Of a stretch of DNA of 64,000 nt, positions 1 through 10,179 are shown one piece after another (within the stretch, counting starts at the first letter, position 1; the number at the start of each line of letters is the position of its first letter). The translations under genes were made by a program, and so were the position numbers. Source of the stretch: Fulvia fulva (Eukaryota; Ascomycota; Dothideomycetes; Mycosphaerellales; Mycosphaerellaceae); the NCBI RefSeq assembly GCF_020509005.1, contig NC_063014.1, forward strand, positions 2,666,001 to 2,730,000, read 5' to 3'. The notes beneath the pieces were generated by a model that was not told where the DNA came from, made no database searches, and saw only the letters and a list, made by a program, of their open reading frames with translations.

Positions 1-191
1 GGAGATAGAGCTATCTCAACAGCACGCCATCTTTACATTTCATGTCGGCACCATGGCTGTCGTAAGCTTTCAGATATCTCTTGACTTGTTACAATAATGC
101 TTAATGAAGATGCCAACCCACGATGACACGAGTTGACGACATTTAACGACAAGAACTATAACCGCAGATCAACAGCATCGCCACCATCACG
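1..191 (+). promoter_or_regulatory. Upstream region of the permease gene
   Basis: This stretch precedes the permease start codon and has normal, non-RIP base composition. I see no open frame belonging to a known family. It is presumably the 5' UTR and part of the promoter; no core element can be assigned with confidence. Confidence 0.4.
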
Positions 192-1929
192 ATGGTCCTC
201 GATACAGAAGAGAATACACCCACCATCAGCAACGGCAAGAATGGCGGTTTCATCTCAATCGCACCAGACTACAACACTTTCACCAACGTCGCCTCCTCAA
301 GCAGACACGACACATCCACCGACTTCGTCACCCACGCCGAAGACACCCAACTCCAACGCGGCCTGCACCAACGCCACATCTCCCTCATCGCCATCGCCGG
401 CGCAATCGGCACGGGTCTCTTCCTCGGTCTTGGCTCCAGTATCCAGACCGCCGGTCCTCTCGGCGCCCTGTTAGGCTACGCCATCGTCGGCCTGATCGTC
501 TGCGCTGTCCAGTTTGCCCTTGGGGAGGTCACGGCTTTGTTGCCCGTGACGGGCAGTTTTGTGAGACATGCGGAGTTTTTGGTCGATCCGGCGATGGGGT
601 TTGCGATTGGGTGGAATATTGTTTATGGGAATTGGTTGAGTGTGCCGGCGGAGATAAGTGCGATTTGTGTGTTGTTTCAGTATTGGACGGATTTGAATAG
701 TAGTGTTTGGATTTGCTTGGTTATTGGGATGACGTTCGTGGTGGGGATTAGTTTGGTGAGGGTTTATGGTGAGGTGAGTTGGTCTACGAGGTGGCGGGGT
801 GGATGGTAACGATGCTGATGAAGCTTGGAAGGTTGAGTTCTGGTTTGCGTTGCTGAAGATTGTGTTTATCATCTTCTTGATCATTCTCGGGCTGGTGATC
901 AACCTCGGAGGAGTTCCTGGAGTCCCTCGCCTTGGATTCCATTACTGGAAGGATCCTGGGCCATTCGTGGAGTACATTTCTACAGGCTCATGGGGCAAGC
1001 TCCTCGGCTTCTGGACGTGTATGAGCTCCGCGGTGTTCTCCTTTGCTGGAACAGAATCTGTGGCTATGGCGGCTGCTGAGACTAGAAACCCACGACAGGT
1101 TATTCCTCGGGCTTGCAAACGGGTATTTGCTCGCGTCTTCCTGTTTTACATCCTTTCGGTGCTGGTAGTCGGGATGCTGGTCTCGAGCGACGACCCGCGC
1201 CTTGCTGATCAGTCCGGTACTGCAGCACAGTCCCCTTTCGTTATTGCGGCTTCAGCGGCCGGCATCAAAGCCATCCCATCTGTGGTCAATGCAGTGGTCA
1301 TTACTTCGGCGTGGTCTTCTTCCAACCAGGCTCTGCTCTCCGGAACTCGTGTCCTCTACGCCCTAGCTTTAAAGAAGCAAGCACCCAGCATCTTGCTGCG
1401 TACCACCTCCTGGGGTGTGCCGTATGTCTGCGTGATCGTGCAGACAACATTCATGTTCCTAGCATTCATGTCGCTGTCCGATGGCGCTCTGACAGTCTTC
1501 TACTGGTTTGTGGATCTTACAGCTTGCGGTGTGCTGATCAGCTGGATCTCGATTCTCATCAACCACCAACGCCTGATCCTTGCCATGAAGAAGCAGGCTA
1601 TACCCATGTCAGCACTACCTTGGCACAACGGGTGGACGACTTTCTCGACACCGGCGGCGTTGGTCATGTGTGTGGTCATTCTTTTCACGGCGGGCTTCAG
1701 CACTTTTACGAAAGGCAATTGGTCAACAAGTGGCTTTGTTTCGAGTTACCTGGACATACCGCTGGTCTTGACGGCTTTCGTACTATGGAAAGTGTTCAAG
1801 AAGACACGATTCGTGAAGCTTGAGGAGATGCCACTACAAGATGCCCTTGGTGAGATCGAGCGCAAGCCAGAGATGCCGGAACCTGCGAAGAAGGGGTGGC
1901 AGAAGGTGATTGGTCTGCTATGGGACTGA
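192..1929 (+). CDS. Amino-acid permease (AAT family, APC superfamily), one intron
   Basis: Predicted plasma-membrane proton/amino-acid symporter. Exon 1 is 192-773 and exon 2 is 832-1929, giving 559 residues, a usual length for the fungal AAT family. The intron (774-831, 58 bp) starts GTGAGT, ends AG and is phase 0; splicing joins YGE to VEFWFALLK, restoring the family motif around the end of TM5 and start of TM6. The N-terminus (about 60 residues) is hydrophilic and cytosolic. TM1 carries the signature AIGTGLFLG after QRGLHQRHISLIAIAG. Later motifs include FSFAGTESVAMAAAETRNPR and NQALLSGTRVLYALA. About 12 hydrophobic segments are visible. The start at 192 leaves the expected hydrophilic tail. 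Substrate cannot be told from sequence. Base composition is normal, so this is a live host gene. Confidence 0.9.
774..831 (+). other. Spliceosomal intron of the permease gene
   Basis: Donor GTGAGT and acceptor AG, 58 bp, phase 0. Without removal the frame hits a stop just after 806. Joining the flanks restores the conserved YGEVEFW motif of amino-acid permeases. Confidence 0.88.
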
Positions 1930-2165
1930 GTAAGAGCTGGTGGGTATGTCACAAGCTCTCTTATCCACCCAGCGAAGGCATTGACTTTCTGCGCATTTAT
2001 TGGACTCCTCCAGGTCTAGCAAATTTTTCGGTCAATCTGCTCTGAAGAAACGACCCATGGACAAGGCTCGGAGTTCTGGACATTCCCGACTCGCCAAAAT
2101 GATGTCGTACATGACGCTATCGTCTATTAGCATGGTTCTCATTCTGCACACCTCGAGGGACTTAC

Positions 2166-2840
2166 TCAGCCTCCGTATGCTCGAGGCACAGTTCGCAGCA
2201 TACCACACTGCCAGCAATACTCCTCAGACTCGCGGTACGAGAGCTTGCTGAAGAGCAGATGCTCAGTACAATGGTTCTCGAGCTTCGCCACAAACTCCGT
2301 CAGCTGGCCCCTGTATTGCGAAGCCAATTGACGAGGAACGCAGATACACTTCGCCTGCAAGATACCGCTGGACTCGACCTCGATGTTGCCATCCTCGATG
2401 TGAATCATGAATGTGCCCCAGCGTCGCAGATCGCCACATGCGAAGTCGTATGGAAGATGCGAGATGACCAGCTTGACATGCCTCACTGTGCCGTCCCGCT
2501 GCTGCTTGTCCAACATCACTGCTCGAGCTTCTGCGTCCCTGAGCCATCTTGACATCTCCTCGAACTTGTTGGGCATCTTGGGATGTGTGCGGACAGATCC
2601 ATAGGCGATGAAGGTGTTGTTGCCGTAGTATACCGGCATAACCTCGTGGTAGAACTGGCGGCATGTGCGAGCGAGTGGAGGAGGCGCCGGAGTCACGACG
2701 CATTTGCCGCCGGAGAACTTTTTCGAGACCAGTATCGAGCCGTCTTTGATGACTGCGAGGGCGAAGATGCGGTTGCGGAGCTCGTTTGGCAGTTGTTGTA
2801 GTCGGCAGGGTGTAGGAGGCGACGAGGTTGTTTGACCCAT
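2166..2840 (-). CDS. F-box/2EXR-like hypothetical protein
   Basis: A 224-residue protein that begins with a low-complexity lead and then CRLQQLPNELRNRIFALAV (about residues 12-30), the leucine/proline helix typical of the large fungal F-box/2EXR-like families. It is followed by LARTCRQFYHEVMPVYYGNN, the second conserved block of this group. A short Cys pair (CWQCGM) lies near the C-terminus; a similar CGHCFQCGG occurs in the gene at 4726-5713, so the two are diverged paralogues. No intron is needed and the ATG at 2840 is the first in frame. F-box proteins can act as substrate adaptors of SCF ubiquitin ligases, but most members of this expanded fungal family have no known role and none can be assigned here. 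It is convergent with the permease. Confidence 0.65.
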   Translation of the reverse strand: MGQTTSSPPTPCRLQQLPNELRNRIFALAVIKDGSILVSKKFSGGKCVVTPAPPPLARTCRQFYHEVMPVYYGNNTFIAYGSVRTHPKMPNKFEEMSRWLRDAEARAVMLDKQQRDGTVRHVKLVISHLPYDFACGDLRRWGTFMIHIEDGNIEVESSGILQAKCICVPRQLASQYRGQLTEFVAKLENHCTEHLLFSKLSYRESEEYCWQCGMLRTVPRAYGG

Positions 2841-3090
2841 GTTGATGACTTTGCACTTCGCGTTGACAAACGTGGAGACGGAAGGTGTGAGATGAAGAGA
2901 GCAGAAGTGGTTTTACTCGCCTCTAGGCGTTAGTCGGCGGGACTCAGCCGAGCACGTGGCCGGGAGTGAATGCAGATGGCACAGCATCGAGCGGGCAAAG
3001 CATCGCGCTGACGTACCACAAACACTCACTCGCGTTCACTCAAGAGCCCAGCTTTGATCAGCGCTACGACTTGTACTGCATATCGTCGTC

Positions 3091-3861
3091 TCATGTCTTC
3101 ATCTCTTGTATGACTTTCTCCAAGTTCTTCACATCATGCGCGAATCGTCCCAAAAAGCACCCATCCACACCCTCCTTCAGATTCTCGAAAGTGCCTGGCC
3201 CAGCTGAGCCACCGTACAGTATCCTCGTCCTCCCCTTCCTATCCGCGCACAGTGCTCTGAGATTTTGTGTAACAGCCACAACATGATCGGCTCCCGCAGG
3301 CTCAGCAGCACCGATAGCCCATACAGGCTCATACGCCAGAATCACCTCCGCATCATCCGGTATCTGCGATAGTGCAGCCTCTATCTGCGGCTTGCATTCA
3401 CTCACAGCAATTCCCACAGCCTGTGACGCGACCTCTCCCTTCTTCTTCTCACCAATGCACACAAGCGGGATCATGCCATTCCTCACAATCGCAGCTGCCT
3501 TCTTCGCGACATCTTCGTCCGTCTCTCCAAACAGCTTTCGCCGCTCTGCGTGACCGATCTCTACTACCTTCACGCCTGCTTGGCTCAGCGTTAAAGGGCT
3601 GACCTCACCAGTGAAGGCTCCTCTGGCCTCGTGCCAAGTGTCCTGTGCTCCTAGTATGACATTCGTGCCAGCCAAGCGTTCTTTTGCTGAGAGAAGAGTG
3701 ACGAAGTCTGGTATGACGAAGAAGTCGACATTCGCTGCGTCGGCGGCTGATGAGAGCTCTGCTACCGATTCGATGTAGCGGAGTGTGGAGGGGAGGTCGA
3801 AGTACATCTTGAGGGAGGTGCCTACGATGCGCTTCTCGCGCTTAGAAGGGAGGGGTGGCAT
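3091..3861 (-). CDS. Triosephosphate isomerase-family protein (paralogue, possibly a sugar-phosphate isomerase of another substrate)
   Basis: 256 residues, the full length of a TIM barrel. Family landmarks are in order: the phosphate/substrate lysine (K18 in GTSLKMY), the electrophilic histidine in EIGHAERR (H104), the catalytic base in AYEPVWAIG (E178), the phosphate-binding YGGSAGPGTFENL (about 216-228) and LGRFAHDV near the end. All catalytic residues of triosephosphate isomerase (glyceraldehyde-3-phosphate/dihydroxyacetone phosphate exchange) are present. The canonical N-x-K triplet is altered: the Asn position is Ser. A similar change occurs in TIM-like isomerases acting on erythrulose phosphates, so this is probably a paralogue rather than the glycolytic enzyme; that substrate is my inference. 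Cytosolic; no signal peptide. The ATG at 3861 places K18 close to its usual position. Confidence 0.85.
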   Translation of the reverse strand: MPPLPSKREKRIVGTSLKMYFDLPSTLRYIESVAELSSAADAANVDFFVIPDFVTLLSAKERLAGTNVILGAQDTWHEARGAFTGEVSPLTLSQAGVKVVEIGHAERRKLFGETDEDVAKKAAAIVRNGMIPLVCIGEKKKGEVASQAVGIAVSECKPQIEAALSQIPDDAEVILAYEPVWAIGAAEPAGADHVVAVTQNLRALCADRKGRTRILYGGSAGPGTFENLKEGVDGCFLGRFAHDVKNLEKVIQEMKT

Positions 3862-4164
3862 CTTGCTATGGTTGAAGAATGATCAGTGGTGATGATATGT
3901 ACTCACGAACACTCAATGCATACGATGTTAGCTACTTATGGGCCATGGCAGTGGCATCTCGTGTCGAGCTTGCAGTGGAGGTTCCCACTGCGCGTACACA
4001 AGATCCACGGCATGCTCGATCGGGACTTCCGGGCTTCCATTGGACTTCATCGCTTGACACCAACCACAACACCAGCTGTTAGGGAGAACAACGACGATTC
4101 CATGACACCCTTGACGACTGTGGACTGCATCTGCCATCAGTGACTAAGTTCCAGGGAGTACATA
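3862..4164. other. Intergenic region upstream of the TIM-family gene
   Basis: Normal composition. It should hold the promoter of the minus-strand TIM-family gene. Short frames here show no recognisable domain and I do not call them genes. Confidence 0.4.
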
Positions 4165-4286
4165 CAGTTGCGGTGGAGCTAGCAGTGTCTCGCAGCTGCT
4201 TGCTCGTTTTATACGCACGACAATGCGCACGACAGCAAGCCCCTATAGGGTCGGACTGAGAGAGACTGCTAGCTCTGCTGCGACTG
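4165..4286. mobile_element. 122-bp MITE-like fold-back element flanked by TA
   Basis: The left end (from 4165, beginning CAGTTGCGG) and the right end (up to 4286, finishing CGACTG) form an imperfect inverted repeat of about 27 bp with 5 mismatches, mostly transitions. The dinucleotide TA lies directly outside both ends (4163-4164 and 4287-4288). CAGT termini and a TA duplication are the hallmarks of Tc1/mariner-type elements, so this is probably a non-autonomous mariner MITE. No coding capacity. Confidence 0.6.
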
Positions 4287-4725
4287 TATAGCCCCTGCGA
4301 TCTCTCTTCAATACAATGTACTAACTCTCTAGCGTTTTAGCACCAGGATCATGGGACTTTGCCCGAATCGGCCATGCTGAGCATTGTGATCTCCTACCAC
4401 GCTATGGTACAACAAAGGAACGCAAGTTTTGTCCTAGTAGAACATCCGTCAAAGGAGTCCGTGTGCATGGTCTGGATTTCATCCTCAACATCAGATCTGG
4501 GTCCCGCGTCAACCGAGGGAAAAATTCACTTTCGCATCCCATTACCGCGTCCGAGGGTCGCATAGTTTAGGCGTTGCCGCTGTCGACCAATGTCGATATT
4601 TGTGAGCATCTTACATGGTCGCCTTGGGCTCTCGAACGCAACGACCCTTTCTAGACCAATAGAACAGCTAACACGCTTTCGAATAGTAGTGGACTGCCGG
4701 TCTGCAATGCTCCTCAGCCTCTCCT
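4287..4725. other. Intergenic region, no gene seen
   Basis: Between the MITE-like element and the 3' end of the second F-box-like gene. Composition is normal. I found no RNA gene, conserved frame or repeat. Confidence 0.4.
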
Positions 4726-5713
4726 TCAAGCGTGCTCGATCTCAGCCAACGCTTTCCACCTGTCCCTTTCAAGTCCTCTGTTCAGCCTCGAGCGGATCGA
4801 GCAGCTGCTGAAGCTTATCCTCAGTAAACTCGAACCAGTTTGCGAAATTGGTCCAATTTCGATAATCCCTGCGGCTTCGTGATGTTTGACGAACCCACCA
4901 CACTGGAAACAGTGACCGCAAGATGTGCTCTCGAATGCCAGAAACACCGAAACATCGGGATCTCTCGGCATATCACGGTCAAGAAGCAAAGCCCTGTGAC
5001 GCTGGCTGAAATACGTCGCCTCCAGCTGCGCAGCAACATGCTCAGGGGAGTCGAGTCTGATCTCGACGTGCAGTTCAAAATGAACGTGTGATGTATTGCG
5101 CACGAGGTCGAAGCTGAGGTCGATCTTTGTGGATGTCTTTGCCAGTCGTCGAAGTGGACCCTCTATGGTCGGCCACTGCTCTCTGGGCCGCATCATGTCG
5201 ACTCGTCCGATGTCAATCTCGAGTCGAGGTGGCTCGTTCCAAGTGATGTACTGCTTCACGAATCGGTCTAGTGCGCTCCTCAACTGGACGGCTCCCGTTC
5301 CAAAGCTTGTGTTGATTGCAGGTGCCAGAACTCGCAGCGTACTTCGGCCGTAGAAGTAACTGGTGTACTCATGCTTAAGTTGCTTGCAGGTCTTCGCGAG
5401 ATTCAACACATTGCGATCGCTGGAAAGCACTGAACTGACCTACAAACAGAAGTGTGTTAGCCATATTCGAGGACCATGTGGCAGTTCTTAGACTATGGTT
5501 GACCGTGTGAGATACGCGCTGCGTGACGCGCTCCATTCACACCATATCCTCAGACACTGCTCGACACCTTCCCCTTCAGGAACGTACCAGGTCGATGACG
5601 AAGGTCTGCGGAGTCCCTTCGCTAACGTCCTCGTAGATATGGTTGCGCAGCTCTGCTGGTAAGTTGAGGAGGTGGCATTTCACAGAGTCGACGTGGGGTT
5701 TGGTGCTCTGCAT
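4726..5713 (-). CDS. F-box/2EXR-like hypothetical protein, one intron
   Basis: Exon 1 is 5713-5588 and exon 2 is 5439-4726, giving 279 residues. Exon 1 carries the conserved block HLLNLPAELRNHIYEDV (about residues 14-30); exon 2 starts in the DLVSSVLSSDRNVLNLAKTC stretch, followed by CKQLKHEYTSYFYGRSTLRV, the second family block. The intron (5587-5440, 148 bp) starts GTACGT and ends TTTGTAG, phase 0. The call is supported by the dead paralogue near 7.4 kb, where the two exon sequences run together with no intron at the same point. There is no ATG in exon 2 at the expected place, another reason to include exon 1. A Cys-rich motif (CGHCFQCGG) lies in the C-terminal third. Function unknown; the family includes possible ubiquitin-ligase adaptors. 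Confidence 0.65.
5440..5587 (-). other. Predicted intron of the second F-box-like gene
   Basis: Donor GTACGT at 5587-5582 and acceptor TAG ending at 5440, phase 0. The dead paralogue reads continuously across this junction. A RIP-mutated relative of this intron's sequence lies separately at about 7560-7720. Confidence 0.6.
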
Positions 5714-6649
5714 GTCGGTGGTACTCGAATCGGTGGCTGTGACTGTAGGTGTGGCTGTGAGAGTGTTGAGAGTGAGATGCGGAGTGTTTTGCAGAAAGAG
5801 AATAAAGTGAATGAGAGGTATCCAGGGTCTTCAAGTTGACACCACTTGTTTGCGCTGACTCCATTACTGACGAAGCTTACTCGCTATAGAGATCACATGC
5901 CCTATTGATAACTCATGCGTACTCGCGACAGACGTGCCAGGACTCGACAGGAATATCAGCGCGGAGATTGATCTCGTATCAGTCTCGTCAAACCCTGTCC
6001 ATTAAGCCGAGGTCTCGACTTTCGTCTTTGGTCCCAGGGAGATACATAGCTTAAGGCCTACAGCGATCATCTAGGTGTTGGGCTGACCGGCCAAGAAAGA
6101 TTGTACCGAGCTTCGATTACTTCCGGCTACTAGATTGTAGGCAAATGCAGATCCTCGAAACACTACCTTGATACTCTGCTAGATCATGAAAGGCAAGCAT
6201 CATAGTACCGTGTCATAGTCGCGGGCTATGTACAGTACAGACCGCTCAATCGTGTCTCGTCAGGAGACTCAGAAGACGAAGTGCATCGCGTCATCTATAA
6301 GCCTTCTTGGTAGCCACATCGAGCATCATCCTCCGTCGAGGTACTCAAACCCCGACTCTCATCACTAAAGAGCGAAAGTAATCCATGGCGGCAGGCTCTA
6401 GATGACACGCTTCTACTTGGTGCTACTAGAGATCGACCCGTAGGCGTCGTAGAAGTAGGGAAGAGCTACGTCCGATTCGGAAGTACGCGCTCTATCGTAT
6501 CGAGGGGTCTACTTAGGTCGAGCATACTGTCGTTAGGCTAGACAGCTCCGAAAGCGTCGAACGAGGGTAGGTAGGAGCCCACTATATTGTACTATATCCA
6601 CCCTCGTCTCCTAGAGGAATGATAGCGAGTATCATCCTCTATCTACGTC
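5714..6649. other. Intergenic to RIP-mutated transition zone
   Basis: Up to about 6.3 kb the composition is still fairly normal; from about 6.4 kb TpA-rich, CpA-poor RIP texture takes over. No gene recognised. This is the border between gene space and the transposon cluster. Confidence 0.45.
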
Positions 6650-6959
6650 CTCAAACTTAACCCCTCATCACTATACTAATGACTCCCTTCGCCTACTCTA
6701 TTACCGTGTTTAAGCCGCCGCGACTATAGTTCTAGCTTACGATTCTAGTGTTCGGCTAGGCATCTAGAATACTAAGTAACTACTATAGCTCCACCTCCGT
6801 TAGCTTAACCTAGTACTCGAATCGAGTCCTAGTAGGTTAACTAATGCTCTAGAGCAGACCGCGGGATCCCTAACGGACCTACTAGATAGGAAAGAGCGAT
6901 TATAGTACGTACTATTCGAACGTTAGGAACGCTTTAATAGACTAGAGGCGTACTCGGTC

Positions 6960-7545
6960 GGTCTTATAATCTTAATAGAAATATGCTACGTCTAGCTATA
7001 CGGCGGTAGACTTAGGGCTATCTAGTCTAATCTTAACGTGCTATCGGTAGTCGAGGTCGAATCTTAGATCTACTTCCGTATTCGTCTTTAATAATCGTCG
7101 AACCGCGCTTTTAATAGTCGGCTACTACTCTCGATTTCGATATTAGTTTAGGTCGACCTGTCTAACGTAAATCTCGACCCGGTGTGGCTTATTTTGGATA
7201 ATGTTCTAGGCTATAAAGCTATTTAGTACCTACTTTAGTTTAGCCCGGCTTACTATTACCGAGCCTACCTCGAGTACCGGCGCTAGGACTCGTACTACTT
7301 TCTCGCTATAGAAGTAGCTACTGTACTCGTTTTTTAGCTACTTATAAGTCTTAGCAAAATTAACGCGTTACGGTCGCTAGAGCGGCTTAGATAGACTAGG
7401 TCGATAATATAGATCTCCGGGTATCCGCTAGTAACGTACGCGTAGATATAGTTACGTAACTCTACTAGTAGCTCTAATAGATAATACTTCGAGGTGTCGA
7501 TATCGGCGTCGACGTTAGTGCTCTCTATGTTTCGTAGGTTATATC
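6960..7545 (-). pseudogene. RIP-mutated F-box-like pseudogene (paralogue of the gene at 4726-5713)
   Basis: The plus-strand stretch 7260-7400 aligns base for base with 5320-5420 of the live gene once C/T and G/A changes are allowed. The minus strand still reads a LLELLVELRNYIY-like block near 7470, matching LLNLPAELRNHIY. Many stops come from transitions. The similarity extends down to about 6960 opposite the Arg/Asp-rich middle of the live protein. The exon junction is seamless: IIDLVYLSRSSDRN here against VIDL|VSSVLSSDRN there. Duplication followed by RIP explains it. Confidence 0.7.
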
Positions 7546-8287
7546 TATAAGAAGAAGCGTTTTAGTTATACTCGAGAACTACGTAGTAGTGTCTTAGACT
7601 ATAGTAGACCGCGTAAGATATATACTATACGACGCGCTTATTATACAACATAGTCTTAGGCACCCCTCGATGTTAGGTACCTTTTAGAAACGTACCTAGT
7701 AGTAGGTTTAGTAGAGTATAGGAGGTGAGGTAGAAAGTATCTTATAGGCGAGAAGAGTATTAGTATAAGAAGTAAAGTGTCGTGATTTAGCGTTTAGCGT
7801 TAGTTATTATTCAACGTGATCTGTATATAATAGAGAGTTTTTACGTGTTTTTGGCTATAATAAGTAAAGACTTAGGAATAGGACTCGCTAAGAAACTATA
7901 TATATCTACTACTATTTTATATAACTAGCCGACTATTATAGGTTATTCGAGATTATACTCTTATTACTAACCCTAGTCTTTAGCTACCTAAGAGTTCTCT
8001 CCTTACCGTTCAAGGCTCTAATAGCTACTATAGCGCTTGATCGCTTATCCTAAACTACCTCTTAACCTCTTTACCGTAGCGCTTCTTCCGTCTACCGTTA
8101 GCTTCCTAAGTAATCTACTAGACCGGACGGAGTGACTTTAAAATACACTCGACTATAAATAGGTATTTGCTAACGCGATCGTCTTCTTCCCCGTCGCCGC
8201 CTATGAGATAGGCCTTGTTCTAAGTGTTAAAGTATACTACCTATAGACGCGCCGTAACGTACTCTAGGTCTCTAGTTAGTAGGGAGA
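7546..8287. repeat. RIP-mutated non-coding sequence, including an intron-like fragment
   Basis: About 7560-7720 resembles 5455-5590, the intron of the live F-box gene, including the TTAGACTAT and AACGTACC segments. The rest is TpA-rich with no recognisable frame. Confidence 0.45.
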
Positions 8288-8301
8288 TATATATATCGCT
8301 A
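8288..8301 (+). repeat. Target-site duplication, left copy (LINE A)
   Basis: The 14-mer TATATATATCGCTA occurs here and again at 10062-10075, directly flanking the LINE body. Confidence 0.7.
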
Positions 8302-9871
8302 CCTCGACATCGCAGGGGCCTTCGACAACGTCTCACACCAAAGGCTAATACATATCCTACAGCAGAAAGGCATCCCCCAGTGGGCAACGTCGTTCGTCTT
8401 CTCCTTTCTCCAGGAACGGACGACATACCTAGTCCTAGGAAGGTACACGTCCGACCCGGTGAAGGCAGAGACTGGAATACCTCAGGGATCTACTCTCTCC
8501 CCTATCCTGTTTCTAATATTTATGTCGGATCTAATCCCCCTACTCACCTCTCCGCAAACCTCAGCATCGGGGTTCGTAGACGATACAAACATCCTAGCCT
8601 GGTCAGACTCGACAGAAGAGAACTGTCGCCTCCTTGAAGATAGGCACAAGAAATGCGAGGAGTGGGCAAAGAAGCATGGTGCCCGGTTCGCCCCTGAAAA
8701 GTACCAACTTATACACTTCAGTAAAGCGAGAACACACCATAATATGAAGGCGGCGGTAAGAATCCAAGGCTACGAGACCAAGCCATCAGCGGAGCTACGA
8801 GTACTAGGGATCTGGCTCGACCCGAAGCTAAGCTGGAATGTACAGATTAAGAAAGCCCAGAGTCGAGCGCAAGTCAATGAAGCCTCGATAAAGAGGCTTA
8901 CGGCATCTACATGGGGAGCAACATTCGACAAGGCAAGAGTAATGTATAAGGCGATCGTCAGACCAGCTATGTTGTACGGGGCACAGATTTGGGGAACAGG
9001 AGGCGCAGGCAAGCCGATCCCGAAACGGATAGAGCAACCCCTAAACAGGACACAGGCAGGCAACCTACGTAGGGTACTAGGCGCATACAAGACAACGTCA
9101 ACAAGCACGGTAGAAATGGAGACAGGAATACCACCAATCGGCCAGTACATCCGGGGAATGAGAATTCAATACGCGGCAAAGACGACAGGTTACCTAGCAC
9201 AAACCACGATCCAGGAGGCAAAGAATAAGATAGAAAGCCGCTACCGGAGAGGGGCAGGATATAGGACAAGCCAAAAAGAGGATGACCTTACGACCTTTAC
9301 GGCCGTACAGGCAAGCACCGAATGGCTAGCACGAAAGGAGGAGGAGCGTAGGACTCGCCAGGCCGGCGGGAGCAAGGCTAAGACCCAAAACCTAGCGGAA
9401 CAGATAGCGAGCTGCCTATGGGAGCAGGACTGGAAAAGGAAGCCCCCTAAGACAACAGGCCCGATAGCGCTCCGAGCCTTCCAGAGACACAATTACCAGC
9501 TATATAGGGACCTGACAAGGGCCGAAGCAAGCATAGCGATCCAAATCAGGTCCGAACACATTGGATTAAGGGCCTACCTGTTCAGAAGACGCGCACTAGA
9601 CATCTATAGCCCAGCCTGCCAGTGTGGCTACCCATCGCAAAACCCAGAACATATGCTACTACGATGCCCGCAGTGGGCGAGAGGCAGGGGAAATTGGAGG
9701 CACCAAGCGGGAAGGAGAGACTACAAGTCAATTATTAGGGACAAAGGCAACATTCGCCGAATCTCTCGGTGGATACTACAGCAGGGATACCTCCAGCAGT
9801 TTAGCCTCGCGAGCGAGACGGAGGAGTGGATAGACAAGAGGCGGAAGCGAGGGGGGTTGCAGATAGGGTAG
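8302..9871 (+). CDS. LINE ORF2 C-terminal part (reverse transcriptase), family A, 5'-truncated
   Basis: The frame is open from 8276 to the stop at 9869-9871, with no start codon of its own because the element is truncated. Reverse transcriptase motifs are visible: FDNVSHQRL (upstream palm), GIPQGSTLSPILFLIFMSDL (motif B) and FVDDTNILAWS, the catalytic F/YxDD (about 8573-8605). After the thumb region (LRVLGIWLDPKLSW) comes a Cys/His motif, CQCGYPSQNPEHMLLRC, typical of Tad1-like ORF2 C-termini. No endonuclease is present because of truncation, and I see no RNase H domain between the RT and the Cys motif. It cannot make a complete protein; any transcript would need a host promoter. Confidence 0.85.
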
Positions 9872-10061
9872 TCATCAGGGCAGGCCCATGACACTAGCGT
9901 ACCCCTAACAAGGGAAATTTAAGACGACAACGAGGAGGAAAAGACAGGCGGGAAGGAGGAGGGGTTTTCACCAACACGGTTTCCCCTCTATATATACAAA
10001 AACAAGATAGCATAGCTGCATAGGCCAAAGGGCACTACAACAGCTTAATGAAATATCTATC
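8302..10061 (+). mobile_element. 5'-truncated non-LTR retrotransposon (Tad1-like LINE, family A)
   Basis: About 1.76 kb, flanked by a 14-bp target-site duplication. It begins inside the reverse transcriptase, so it is a typical 5'-truncated insertion. The 3' UTR ends with a hairpin-forming TTTTCACC...GGTTTCC stretch and an (ATCT)n tail. The body is not RIP-mutated although both flanks are, so it inserted after the flanks were mutated or escaped RIP. Confidence 0.85.
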
Positions 10062-10075
10062 TATATATATCGCTA
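10048..10075 (+). repeat. (ATCT)n tail and right target-site duplication of LINE A
   Basis: The LINE ends in a short ATCT array that merges into TATATATATCGCTA (10062-10075), the right copy of the 14-bp duplication. Confidence 0.65.
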
Positions 10076-10179
10076 AGTGCTATCCTAAACGGCATATATA
10101 AGCTAGTAAAAAGTTCTTATATGTCTTGCTTAGCGTTCGAAATGATTCCTCGATATTACGCTACATTTGTACGAAATAG

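Noticed and set aside
471..902. Antisense 143-codon frame across the permease
   Set aside because: Shadow of the permease coding bias; Pro/Thr-rich and without a domain.
5622..5864. 80-codon His/Ser-rich minus-strand frame
   Set aside because: Another frame of the F-box gene's first exon and upstream region; low complexity, no domain.
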